Assembly: GCA_937980205.1 (NCBI GenBank) | Contig: CALJKW010000042.1 | Location: 1-64,000, forward strand | Origin: an uncultured Myxococcales bacterium | GTDB lineage: Bacteria > Myxococcota > Myxococcia > Myxococcales > Myxococcaceae | Length of the DNA: 64,000 nucleotides | Direction of reading: 5' to 3' | Shown: positions 1-7,982 of the stretch, piece by piece | Position numbering within the stretch: the first letter of the stretch is position 1 | Layout: every line of letters begins with the position of its first letter | Notes under the pieces: model-generated | The model's database searches: none | What the model was told of the DNA's origin: nothing | What the model saw: the letters and a program-made list of their open reading frames with translations, nothing else | Position numbers and translations under genes: made by a program

Positions 1-47
1 ACCGATGCCCGTGCGGCTCGCCGCACCCCCGCCCGGGAGGGCACTTC
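1..47. repeat. Hairpin repeat, copy 1
   Basis: First of two near-identical copies of a 46-47 bp element; the other is at 72-117. It contains a perfect stem GTGCGG/CCGCAC (11-16 with 21-26, loop CTCG), flanked by ATGCCC and GGGCAC, which can pair as an outer stem. On the minus strand both copies lie downstream of the tRNA-Gln gene. The window starts here, so further copies may exist to the left. Confidence 0.75.
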
Positions 48-71
48 TGATGCTGTGGACCTGGGATGAGA

Positions 72-117
72 ACCGATGCCCGTGCGGCTTGCCGCACCCC
101 GCCCGGGAGGGCACTTC
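72..117. repeat. Hairpin repeat, copy 2
   Basis: Second copy of the element at 1-47. It differs by a loop change (CTTG for CTCG) and one missing C. The stem is 82-87 with 92-97. It begins 3 nt after the minus-strand tRNA-Gln 3' end, so it would be in the 3' trailer of the tRNA transcript. A role in termination or 3' processing is an inference. Confidence 0.75.
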
Positions 118-120
118 AAG

Positions 121-191
121 CTGGGGAACTAGGATTCGAACCTAGATAAGCAGAGTCAGAGTCTGCTGTCCTGCCGTTAGACGATTCCCCA
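121..191 (-). tRNA. tRNA-Gln (anticodon CTG)
   Basis: The minus strand folds as a complete cloverleaf. Acceptor arm TGGGGAA pairs with TTCCCCA, followed by discriminator G. The anticodon stem GCAGA/TCTGC encloses loop CTCTGAC, giving anticodon CTG. The T arm CTAGG-TTCGAAT-CCTAG is canonical. CCA is not encoded, as the next bases are CTTG. The 5' end lies 11 nt after the stop codon of the small protein gene at 203, on the same strand, so it may be read through from the gltX operon. A glutaminyl-tRNA synthetase gene (15357-17015) is in the same window. Confidence 0.95.
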
Positions 192-202
192 AGAACAGCG
201 CT

Positions 203-568
203 TTATTTCTTACCCGACTTCTTCCCCTTTGTCTTCGGCCCTTCGACGGCGACGATATACACGCGAATCTCGTCGTTCGCCTCGTAGACGTTGATGCCTT
301 CCCAGCCTTTTCCTGACGGGTTCACGATGTGGAACGCCTTCACGCCGGGCTGGTTGACGATGTTCTTCCAGGGGTAGTTCTTGGGCGGGTACTCCCGGTT
401 GTAGAACTTCCGGATGTTCTCCCAGTCCTCGGAGACGCGGTAGCGCAGCTCGGCCACCTTGCGCGCGTACATCGGCAGCGCCGCGCCGAGCACGCGCTCG
501 CCGACGTCCGCGGTCGCGAACGCCATCCCAGGAACCAGGAGCAACCCGACGAAGAAAGCCCGTCTCAC
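203..568 (-). CDS. Small secreted protein of unknown function
   Basis: Encodes about 121 residues. A GTG start at 568 overlaps the stop of the CPBP gene by 4 nt (GTGA) and gives an N-terminus with a typical signal peptide (basic RR, then FFVGLLLVPGMAFA). An ATG at 580 would add four residues. The mature part is rich in Tyr, Trp and charged residues (YNREYPPKNYPWKN) and ends in a Lys/Gly tail. I do not recognise the family. It is the last protein gene of the gltX run and is followed at once by tRNA-Gln. Export is inferred from the signal peptide. Confidence 0.75.
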   Translation of the reverse strand: MRRAFFVGLLLVPGMAFATADVGERVLGAALPMYARKVAELRYRVSEDWENIRKFYNREYPPKNYPWKNIVNQPGVKAFHIVNPSGKGWEGINVYEANDEIRVYIVAVEGPKTKGKKSGKK

Positions 569-1338
569 GTCGACGACCATAATTTCGGAAACAGCGTTGG
601 TGAAGCAGAGAGAACGTCCATCCACACCGCCACCGAGGCGTGGACGAACACCCCGTACCAGAAGCTCCGCGTTCGTAAAGCGAGAACCCCCAGCGCGATG
701 CCCGCGATGATGCTGCCGAGCGCCTCGGGCTCGGCCTTCCCCAGGTGCATCACCGCGAACGGAGCGATCGGGATCAAGATGGCCCCGGCCCGCCCGAAGC
801 GAGGCAACAGCCCGTTCAGCATCCACCCGCGGAACAGGAACTCCCAGCCCACGAAGTAGGCGACGTAGCCGAGCTCGTAGAGGGCGAAGAGCCCGAGCGA
901 GACCTCCGTCTTCCCGTTTCCGAGGTTCAGCGTGTACGCGCTGCTCCCGGCGAGCGGGTACTGCCCCTTGAACACGTTCCACTTCGACGCGAGCCAGGCC
1001 GCCGGCAGCATCACCAGCAGGAACAGCACCGAGACCTTGAGCCCTGCGCGCCAGTCTCCGAGGCCCAGGCCGTAGCGGCGGTTGAACGAGCCGCGCGTCG
1101 CGTACGAGAGCAACAGCGGCATCAGCATGTAGAGCAGGAAGCTGCAGAAGAACCACCAGCCGTAGCTCATCACCGAGAAGGCGGGGTGGTTGTCGAAGCG
1201 GTTGCCGACGATGTTCCGGAAGTACCCGGTCGAGCCCTGGTAGTGCGAGATGACGAGCAGCGCGCTGGCGCCGCAGATGATCACGGTGGGCTCGTCGCCG
1301 AGCTCCCGCAACCAGGTTCGAGCGAGGCGAGCGATCAC
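565..1338 (-). CDS. CPBP family intramembrane metalloprotease
   Basis: Encodes 257 residues with several hydrophobic segments. The CPBP (CAAX prenyl protease-like, Abi) signature is present in order: WEFLFRG around residues 165-171 (second Glu and the Arg of the EExxxR motif), a His at about 198 in VMHLG, and a His at about 233 in GVFVHASVAVWMD. The first Glu of EExxxR is Trp, as in other members with a WEF form. Such proteins are inner-membrane glutamic-type proteases; the substrate is unknown. The start overlaps the gltX stop by 4 nt and the stop overlaps the next gene, so the three are probably co-transcribed. Confidence 0.85.
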   Translation of the reverse strand: MIARLARTWLRELGDEPTVIICGASALLVISHYQGSTGYFRNIVGNRFDNHPAFSVMSYGWWFFCSFLLYMLMPLLLSYATRGSFNRRYGLGLGDWRAGLKVSVLFLLVMLPAAWLASKWNVFKGQYPLAGSSAYTLNLGNGKTEVSLGLFALYELGYVAYFVGWEFLFRGWMLNGLLPRFGRAGAILIPIAPFAVMHLGKAEPEALGSIIAGIALGVLALRTRSFWYGVFVHASVAVWMDVLSASPTLFPKLWSST

Positions 1339-2732
1339 GAAAGCGCGGCGGCGATGCGGGCGAGCGCCTCGTCGCGGCCGACGAGCTCGAGGGTCTCTCC
1401 GATGCCGGGGCTCGTCGTCGTGCCGGTCACCGCGACGCGCAGCGGCTGCGCGATGGCGCCCATCTTGAGGCCGGTCGTCTCGGCCAGCTTCTTCACCGCC
1501 TCGTCGATCGCCGCCGCGTGCCAGGTCGACACGCCGTTGAGCGCTTCGCGCGCCTTCCCGAGAACCGCCTTGCCGTCCGCAGTCAGGTGCTTCCCTGCAG
1601 CCTCCGGCTCGATCTTCACGCCCTTCTGGAAGTAGCTCGCGATCTTCTGCGCCATCTCGACGGTGGTCTTCGAGCGCTCGCGGAACGCGCCGACGAGCTT
1701 GGGCAGCTTCGGGTCAGCGGCGTCGACGTTGCCCGGCACGAGCGGAGCCACGCGCTTCGCGATCTCCTCCATCGGCAGCTTCTTGAGCCACTGCTGGTTG
1801 AGCCACGTCAGCTTCTCCGGGTTCCACACGCCCGACGTGCGGCCGACGCTCTTGAAGTCGAACCACTCGATCATCTGCTGCATCGAGATCACCTCGTCAT
1901 CGCCGTGGCTCCAGCCGAGCCGGATGACGAAGTTGAGCAGCGCCTCGGGCAGCACGCCGTTGCGCTTGTGCAGCATGACGTCGGCCTCGGGGTGCTTCCG
2001 CTTCGAGAGCTTCTCGCGGTCGGGCCCGAGGATGAGCGGGAAGTGGGCGAACTGGGGCTTCTCCCAGCCGAGCGCCTCGTAGAGCGCGAGCTGCGGGAAG
2101 GTGGAGTTCACGTGCTCCTGCCCGCGGCCGACGAGCGTGATGTTCATCTCGTGGTCGTCGACGACGCAGCCGAAGTTGTAGAGCGGGATGCCGTCGGCGC
2201 GCAGCATCACGAAGTCGTCGAGGTCCGAGTACGTCTTCGTGATCTTGCCCAGCACCTGGTCGTCGAAGGAGAGCACTCCGTCGCCGCCGGGCATCTTGAA
2301 GCGGACGACCGCGGGCTTGCCCTCGGGCACGTCCTTCCGGTCGCGGCACTTGCCGTCGTACTTCCACCCGACGTTGTCGCCGCGGCGGGCCTCGAGCTCC
2401 TCGCGGGTGCAGTAGCAGCGGTACGCCTTCCCCTCGGAGATGAGCTGCTCCGCGTACTTCTTGTACGAGGCCAGCCGCTCGGTCTGGAAATACGGCGCGT
2501 AAGGTCCGCCGACGTTCGGGCCCTCATCCCAATCGAGGCCGAGCCACTGCAGCCCGTCGAGGATCGCCTTCACCGACTCCGGCGTGGAGCGCTCCTGGTC
2601 CGTGTCCTCGATGCGGAGCACGAAGACGCCGCCGTGGCGGCGGGCCCAGAGCCAGTTGAAGAGGGCCGTCCGAGCGCCGCCGATGTGGAGGTAACCGGTG
2701 GGCGACGGTGCAAAGCGAACTCGGGGCTTCAT
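1335..2732 (-). CDS. gltX: Glutamate--tRNA ligase
   Basis: Encodes 465 residues, the normal bacterial GluRS length. It charges tRNA-Glu with glutamate in the cytoplasm. Class I motifs are visible: HIGG at 16-19 in PSPTGYLHIGG, and KLSKR at 241-245. A zinc-site pattern CYC (106-108), Tyr125 and Cys129 is present as in E. coli GluRS. The C-terminal anticodon-binding part ends with the common TSPGIGETLELVGRDEAL segment. It is the first gene of a minus-strand run with CPBP, a small secreted protein and tRNA-Gln. Because GlnRS is also encoded here, this enzyme need not misacylate tRNA-Gln, but its specificity cannot be read from the sequence. Confidence 0.97.
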   Translation of the reverse strand: MKPRVRFAPSPTGYLHIGGARTALFNWLWARRHGGVFVLRIEDTDQERSTPESVKAILDGLQWLGLDWDEGPNVGGPYAPYFQTERLASYKKYAEQLISEGKAYRCYCTREELEARRGDNVGWKYDGKCRDRKDVPEGKPAVVRFKMPGGDGVLSFDDQVLGKITKTYSDLDDFVMLRADGIPLYNFGCVVDDHEMNITLVGRGQEHVNSTFPQLALYEALGWEKPQFAHFPLILGPDREKLSKRKHPEADVMLHKRNGVLPEALLNFVIRLGWSHGDDEVISMQQMIEWFDFKSVGRTSGVWNPEKLTWLNQQWLKKLPMEEIAKRVAPLVPGNVDAADPKLPKLVGAFRERSKTTVEMAQKIASYFQKGVKIEPEAAGKHLTADGKAVLGKAREALNGVSTWHAAAIDEAVKKLAETTGLKMGAIAQPLRVAVTGTTTSPGIGETLELVGRDEALARIAAALS

Positions 2733-2773
2733 GAGTCGCGCGCAGTTACCAGATGGGCGAAGATTGGGGAATC

Positions 2774-3370
2774 ATGAAGACCTTCACCCTGGGGGCGCTC
2801 CTGTTCGCGTTCCCCGCGTTCGCCACCACCGTCGTCGCCCTCGATCTGCCAGCCCTGAGCCGTTCTTCGGACGCCATCGTCCAGGGTCGCGTCGCGAAGG
2901 TGGAAGCGAAGATGAGCAAGGACGGCGGCCGCATCACCACCCATGTCACCGTCGACGTCACCGACACCCTCAAAGGCGAGCCGACGAACACCACCATCGA
3001 GATCGTTCAGCCCGGCGGAGTCGTCGGCGACATCGGCCAGAAGGTCGCGGGCACCACGCGCTTCCAGGTCGGCGACGAGGTCGTCACCTTCCTCGAGCGC
3101 CGCGGCGGCAAGCGCTTCATGCTCACCGGCATGGCGCAGGGCTGCTTCCGCGTCGAGCGCTCGAGCGACGGCCAGGCCGCGTTCGCGGTGCAGGACGCGC
3201 AGGGCGATCTGACGATGCTGGATCCCGTCACGCGCGCGCCCGTGCACACGGGCACCGGGCCGATGAAGCTCGACGAGCTCAAGGCCAAGGTGCGCGCGCT
3301 GCTGGCGACTCCGGTGGCGAAGGAGCCGACGTCTCCGACCGGGCCGATTCAGAGAGAGAGCATGCAGTGA
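2774..3370 (+). CDS. Secreted protein upstream of matrixin proteases
   Basis: Encodes 198 residues. ATG 2774 is chosen because GGGGA lies just upstream and the product then starts with a clean signal peptide (MKTFTLGALLFAFPAFA). The mature domain begins VVALDLPALSRSSDAIVQG, a pattern seen in small exported proteins that accompany metalloproteases in myxobacteria, but I cannot name a family with certainty. The stop overlaps the next GTG start by 4 nt, so it is translationally coupled to the first matrixin gene. A role as partner, propeptide-like chaperone or inhibitor of the protease is only an inference from this coupling. Confidence 0.85.
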   Translation: MKTFTLGALLFAFPAFATTVVALDLPALSRSSDAIVQGRVAKVEAKMSKDGGRITTHVTVDVTDTLKGEPTNTTIEIVQPGGVVGDIGQKVAGTTRFQVGDEVVTFLERRGGKRFMLTGMAQGCFRVERSSDGQAAFAVQDAQGDLTMLDPVTRAPVHTGTGPMKLDELKAKVRALLATPVAKEPTSPTGPIQRESMQ

Positions 3371-4248
3371 TCGCCGTCGCCGTCGTCGCGGTGCTGTTGA
3401 GTCAGAACGAGTACAACCGGAGCAAGGTGAGGCCTCCGTCGGATCACTGCCTCTACTGGGCGCACACCACCGTCAAGTGGCAGGCCAACTCCGCGGGCAA
3501 CCCGGAGACCCCCGGCGACACCGAGTTCGACGCCTTGCGCGCCTCGTTCGACGAGTGGAACTCGCAGCTCTCGCTGTGCGGCAACCTCATCTTCCAGGAG
3601 GGCCCGCGCACCGAGTCGCGCACGGTCGGCTGGCTGCGGCTCGCGTCCGAGATCGACAAGAACCAGAACATCCTCGTGTTCCGGCAGAAGAGCTGCGCCG
3701 ACCTCGGCATTCCGTTGACCGACGACTGCTGGGACGCCGAGGACACCCAGACCTGCGGCAACAAGTACGACTGCTGGGAGCACCAGAGGGCCGCCATCGC
3801 GCTCACCACCACCACGTACGACCCGCAGTCGGGCCGCATCCTCGACGCGGACATCGAGCTCAACCAGCCGTCGTTCATCTTCAGCACGGTCGACGCTCCG
3901 CCCTGCATCTCTCCTGCGTACAGCACCTCGTGCGTCGCGTGGGATCTGCAGAACACCGTCACGCACGAGATCGGCCACATGATGGGGCTCGATCACACGA
4001 CGTTCGCCGGCTCGACGATGAACCCCACCGCGCCGCCCGGAGAGCTCAGCAAGCGCTCGCTCGACGACGGCACGCGCAACTTCGTGTGCGCCGTGTACCC
4101 GAAGGGCTCCGTCGCGCGGGACTGTGTCATTCGCCCGGTAACGGGAGAGCTCGGCGGCGTCGCGAACGGCTGCGGCTGTGGAACCGGCGCGGGGCTGCTC
4201 GTGCTGCCGGCGCTCGCGCTCGCCCTGCGGAGGCGCCGCTCCTCATGA
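3367..4248 (+). CDS. Matrixin-type zinc metalloprotease with MYXO-CTERM tail
   Basis: Encodes 293 residues from a GTG start overlapping the previous stop. The N-terminus is hydrophobic (IAVAVVAVLLSQ), consistent with export. The metzincin signature HEIGHMMGLDH supplies zinc ligands His200, His204 and His210, with Glu201 as base, and Met218 in STMNP fits the Met-turn. Several Cys pairs suggest disulfides. The C-terminus has a Cys-rich patch (GCGCG), a hydrophobic stretch and RRRRSS, a MYXO-CTERM sorting tail that implies outer-surface anchoring or processing. It is followed, with ATGA overlap, by a paralogue, so the pair looks like a tandem duplication. Confidence 0.93.
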   Translation: MIAVAVVAVLLSQNEYNRSKVRPPSDHCLYWAHTTVKWQANSAGNPETPGDTEFDALRASFDEWNSQLSLCGNLIFQEGPRTESRTVGWLRLASEIDKNQNILVFRQKSCADLGIPLTDDCWDAEDTQTCGNKYDCWEHQRAAIALTTTTYDPQSGRILDADIELNQPSFIFSTVDAPPCISPAYSTSCVAWDLQNTVTHEIGHMMGLDHTTFAGSTMNPTAPPGELSKRSLDDGTRNFVCAVYPKGSVARDCVIRPVTGELGGVANGCGCGTGAGLLVLPALALALRRRRSS

Positions 4249-5141
4249 CGACGCGGGTCGCGCCGGCGCTGCTGCTGCTCTGGGCCTTCGAGGCTTCGGC
4301 GCAGTACGTGCGCACGCCGGTCAGCGACCCCGACAGCAAGCTGTGCGTCACGTGGAACCGGCGCGACTTCACGTACCACGTCGACGAGGCAGGCAGTCAG
4401 CGCACGCCCGGAGACGCCGAGCTCACCGCCGTCGACGCCGCCTTCGCCACCTGGCAGGGCATCTCGGACGGCTGCTCCGACTTCCAATTCATCAAGGGCG
4501 CGCAGGTGCCGAACGCGCAGGTCGGCCGCGGCACGCAGATGGAGAACGTCGTCGTCTGGCGGGAGACGAGCTGCCCCACGGTGGTGCCCGAGAACGACCC
4601 CTGCTTCGACACGGATACGTGCATCAAGCAGTACAAGTGCTGGGACCACGGCCAGTTCACCCTGGCGCTGACGACCACGACGTATTCGGTCCGCACCGGA
4701 GCCATCTATGACGCCGACATCGAGCTCAACGGCGCCGACTGGCTCTTCACCACCATCAGCTCGCCCCCGTGCGTCGAGGGCATGGAGGCTCCGAACTGCG
4801 TGGCCACCGACGTGCAGAACACGATGACGCACGAGATCGGCCACGCGCTCGGGTTCGATCACGTCGACGTCGAAGGCTCGACGATGGAGCCCACGGCGCC
4901 CACCGGTCAGATCACCAAGCGCATCGTCGACCACGGGACGAAAGACGGCTTCTGCACCACGTACCCGCGCGGCGGTCCCCCGACCCCCTGCGACGAGCAG
5001 GCGCTGGCGCGGCGCCGAATCAACGCGCGCGGCACCGGCACCCCCCAGCTCGGAGACTTGGGCTGCGCCTCGGTGCTCGGCCCCGCCGAGCTCAGCCTCG
5101 CGCTGCTGGCGCTCGCCGTGCTCCGGCGTCGTCGCGCTTGA
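4245..5141 (+). CDS. Second matrixin-type zinc metalloprotease
   Basis: Encodes 298 residues with a signal peptide (MTTRVAPALLLLWAFEASA). It is clearly paralogous to the preceding gene: both share an N-terminal LCVTWNRR/CLYWAHTT-type start, a KYKCWDHGQ/KYDCWEHQR block, ALTTTTY, and DADIELN. The zinc site HEIGHALGFDH gives His196, His200 and His206, with STMEP as Met-turn. The C-terminus is a weaker MYXO-CTERM version with one Cys (DLGCASV), a hydrophobic stretch and RRRRA. The start ATGA overlaps the previous stop. The product is predicted to be an exported endopeptidase; the substrate is unknown, but the downstream receptor and HmuY genes suggest a nutrient-capture role. Confidence 0.92.
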   Translation: MTTRVAPALLLLWAFEASAQYVRTPVSDPDSKLCVTWNRRDFTYHVDEAGSQRTPGDAELTAVDAAFATWQGISDGCSDFQFIKGAQVPNAQVGRGTQMENVVVWRETSCPTVVPENDPCFDTDTCIKQYKCWDHGQFTLALTTTTYSVRTGAIYDADIELNGADWLFTTISSPPCVEGMEAPNCVATDVQNTMTHEIGHALGFDHVDVEGSTMEPTAPTGQITKRIVDHGTKDGFCTTYPRGGPPTPCDEQALARRRINARGTGTPQLGDLGCASVLGPAELSLALLALAVLRRRRA

Positions 5142-5174
5142 CGGGAAACCGCCCAGGCCCGATGAGGGCGCCCG

Positions 5175-7982
5175 ATGTTCGCGCCGCTGCTCGTCGCCGT
5201 CGTCCTCGCGCAACCTGCGCGCATCGACACGACCGCCCCGTACTTCGAGGCGCACAGCGGCTTCTGGCAGAACCTGCACCACGTCCTCTACGAGCTCGGT
5301 CGCCGGCAGCGGGTGGAGCAGGGCGCCGAGCTGTGGGGGCCTCCGCCGTTCGACCTCGGCGCTCCGGGGCTCTCGGTCGACGAGCAGAAGGTGTGGCAGC
5401 GGGCCGTCGACCACTACGCGAAGACGTGGGTCGAGAAAGATCTGCTCTTCGACGAGCAGCTGTTCCTCTTGAAGGGCGTGCTCGCGAACCACGAGGACGA
5501 CGCCGAGCTGAACGACCCGGCGATCCCACCGGACACGCTCGCCGTGCTGAACGACGCGGCGCCGCTGTACCGGCGCACCCTCTGGCCGAAGCACGACGAG
5601 AAGAACCGTGCCTGGTTCGCCGAGCGCGCCGAAGAGGTGCGCCAGCACGGGCCGACGATCGTGCCGCTGCTCGAGACCGCGTTCGACGCGAAGTTCCCGA
5701 AGGAGCCGATCCGCGTCGACGTCGTCGCCGTGGCGAACTGGGGCGGCGCGTACACCACCACCAGCCAGGGCGTGCACGTCGTGGCCTCGAGCATGGACCC
5801 GCGCGACCAGGGCCGCGCGGGCACCGAGATCCTCTTCCACGAGAGCGCGCACGCGATGATCGACGGCGTGGTCAGGGCGCTCGGGCCGACGGCACCGAAG
5901 AACCTCTGGCACGCGGTGCTGTTCTTCACCGTCGGCGAAGCCTGCCGCCGCGTGTGGCCCGACCACGTCCCGTACATGGAGGCCAACGGCGTCTTCGTCG
6001 AGGAGCTGCCGGCGGTCAGAGAGGTCTGGGCCACGCGCCTCGACGGCAAGCCGCGGCTGCAGACGGCCGCAGATCGGCTGCTCAAGCGCGTCGGCGCTCC
6101 GGACCCCGACGTCGTCGCCGCGCGCGGGCAGACCGTCGTCACCGGCTCGCGCACCGAGCGGCGCCTCGAAGACGCCGTCGTCGCGACCGAGGTCATCAAC
6201 CGCCAGCAGATCGAGTCGATCGGCGCGACCACGCTGCAGCAGCTGTTGCTCCAGCAGCCGGGCGTCGAGATCGAGTACAGCTTCCGCGGCGCCGGCATCA
6301 GCCTGCAGGGCCTGGGGCCCGAGTACGTGCTCGTGCTCATCGACGGCGAGCGCCAGACCGGCCGCGTCGGCAACGTGCTCGACCTCTACCGCTACTCGCT
6401 GCGCGACGTGGAGCGCATCGAGATCATCAAGGGGCCCGCCGCCGCGCTCTACGGCTCCGACGCCATCGGAGGAGTCATCAACCTCATCACCCGCCGCCCC
6501 CAGCGCGCGCTCGAGTTGCAGGGGCGCGTTCAAGGCGGGCTCACCAACGCGCCGCAGACCGGCATCAAGGCGGACATGGTCGACGCCCGCGCGCACGCCG
6601 GCTCGAAGCTGAGGTGGTTCGAGGCGCGCGGCGGCGTGGGCTACCAATCACAGGGCCCCTACGACTGGAACACGAACGATGCCGCGACGAGCGGCGCCGG
6701 CTTCTGGCGCTGGGACGTCGACGGCATGGTGGCGGCCGATCTCGCCGGCAAGGCGCGCGTCAGCCTCCGCGGCGACTACATGCGGCGGGATCTCAACGCC
6801 GTGGACACCATCCCCGGCGGCGCGAACTTCGATCGGCGCCAGCGCTCGGAGCAGTTCGGCCTGACGCTGCGACTCGACGCGCAGCCGGCCGAGCGCACGA
6901 AGGTCGCGGTCTGGGGCCGCACCGCGCTGTACCGCGACCAGCTGCAGCAGGATCAGCGCGGCAGCGCCGCGATGGACGCGTACACGGCGAGCCTCGATCG
7001 CATCTACTCGGTCGACGCGCAGCTCGATCACCAGATCGACAACAACACCGTCACCGTCGGAGCGCAGTTCCTCACCGAGAGCCTCTTCTCGAGCCGCCTC
7101 TCGAAGCTCGGAGACCGCTACCGCGTCGGCATCTTCGCGCAGGACGAGTACGACGTGCCGTACCTCGGCGAGGTGAAGCTGAAGCTGTTGCCGGGGCTGC
7201 GCGTCGACATCGACTCGCAGTTCGGCTCGGCGCCGACGCCGCGGCTCGCGATGAAGCTCGACCCGCACCCGAGGGTGACGCTGCGCGCGAGCTACGGCTG
7301 GGGCTTTCGCGCGCCGAGCTTCCAGGAGCTGTACCTGCTCTTCGAGAACACCGGCGTCGGCTACGTCGTCGAGGGCAACCCGAGCCTGCGCGCCGAGATC
7401 TCGCAGGCGGTGAACGTCGCCGCCGACGTGCGCTTGCCGCTCGAGGGCTGGGTGGCGTCGGCGTCGTTCTTTCACACCGCGCTGCAGGACCTCATCAACA
7501 TCGACACGTCGATGCCGATCGACCCGCGCAACGCGACGCGCTTTCGCTACGAGAACGTGGCGTCGGCGTACGCGCAGGGCCTCGAGGCGGCGCTGCGCAT
7601 GCGGCTGTCGAAGGGCACGTACTTCGATCTCACGTACGTGCTGACCGACGCGCGCGACAACGTGCGCAACGGGCCGCTGGCCGGCCGCGCGGTGCACAAG
7701 GTCTCGGCGCAGCTGATGGCGAAGTACCGGCCGACGGGGCTCGAGGGCGTCGTGCGCGCGACGTACCTCGGGCCGCGGCCGTTCTACATCGGCGACGGCA
7801 TGGGCAACGAAGAGCTCGCGTGGACGCGCGGCATGGTGAACCTCGACATCCAGGTGACGTGGCGACCGTTCACGTGGGGCTCGATCTTCGCGGGCGTGAC
7901 GAACCTGTTGAACGCAGGCGACGCGGTGTTCGTGCCCCAGCCTCCGCGGCGGTTTCTCGCGGGTGTACAGTTGGAGTACTGA
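5175..7982 (+). CDS. TonB-dependent receptor fused to an N-terminal HExxH metalloprotease-like domain
   Basis: Encodes 935 residues in one uninterrupted frame, starting with a short signal peptide (MFAPLLVAVVLA). Residues about 15-310 form a non-receptor domain with HESAH at 222-226 and a possible third ligand Glu255, resembling a gluzincin active site. From about residue 317 a standard plug domain follows (TVVTGSRTERRLEDAVVATE, then IEIIKGPAAALYGSDAIGG), then a beta-barrel to the end. FRAP and NPSL segments, as found in heme/hemoglobin-type receptors, occur in the barrel, without the intervening His known in some heme receptors. The next gene, overlapping TGATG, encodes a HmuY-like lipoprotein, so heme is the favoured ligand. 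The protease-receptor fusion is unusual. Confidence 0.9.
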   Translation: MFAPLLVAVVLAQPARIDTTAPYFEAHSGFWQNLHHVLYELGRRQRVEQGAELWGPPPFDLGAPGLSVDEQKVWQRAVDHYAKTWVEKDLLFDEQLFLLKGVLANHEDDAELNDPAIPPDTLAVLNDAAPLYRRTLWPKHDEKNRAWFAERAEEVRQHGPTIVPLLETAFDAKFPKEPIRVDVVAVANWGGAYTTTSQGVHVVASSMDPRDQGRAGTEILFHESAHAMIDGVVRALGPTAPKNLWHAVLFFTVGEACRRVWPDHVPYMEANGVFVEELPAVREVWATRLDGKPRLQTAADRLLKRVGAPDPDVVAARGQTVVTGSRTERRLEDAVVATEVINRQQIESIGATTLQQLLLQQPGVEIEYSFRGAGISLQGLGPEYVLVLIDGERQTGRVGNVLDLYRYSLRDVERIEIIKGPAAALYGSDAIGGVINLITRRPQRALELQGRVQGGLTNAPQTGIKADMVDARAHAGSKLRWFEARGGVGYQSQGPYDWNTNDAATSGAGFWRWDVDGMVAADLAGKARVSLRGDYMRRDLNAVDTIPGGANFDRRQRSEQFGLTLRLDAQPAERTKVAVWGRTALYRDQLQQDQRGSAAMDAYTASLDRIYSVDAQLDHQIDNNTVTVGAQFLTESLFSSRLSKLGDRYRVGIFAQDEYDVPYLGEVKLKLLPGLRVDIDSQFGSAPTPRLAMKLDPHPRVTLRASYGWGFRAPSFQELYLLFENTGVGYVVEGNPSLRAEISQAVNVAADVRLPLEGWVASASFFHTALQDLINIDTSMPIDPRNATRFRYENVASAYAQGLEAALRMRLSKGTYFDLTYVLTDARDNVRNGPLAGRAVHKVSAQLMAKYRPTGLEGVVRATYLGPRPFYIGDGMGNEELAWTRGMVNLDIQVTWRPFTWGSIFAGVTNLLNAGDAVFVPQPPRRFLAGVQLEY

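Noticed and set aside
5175..7982. Two separate genes instead of a fusion (protease and receptor)
   Set aside because: The frame is open through the junction near residue 315, and no signal peptide or start codon with a ribosome-binding site is seen at the receptor plug; I keep it as one gene but flag it.
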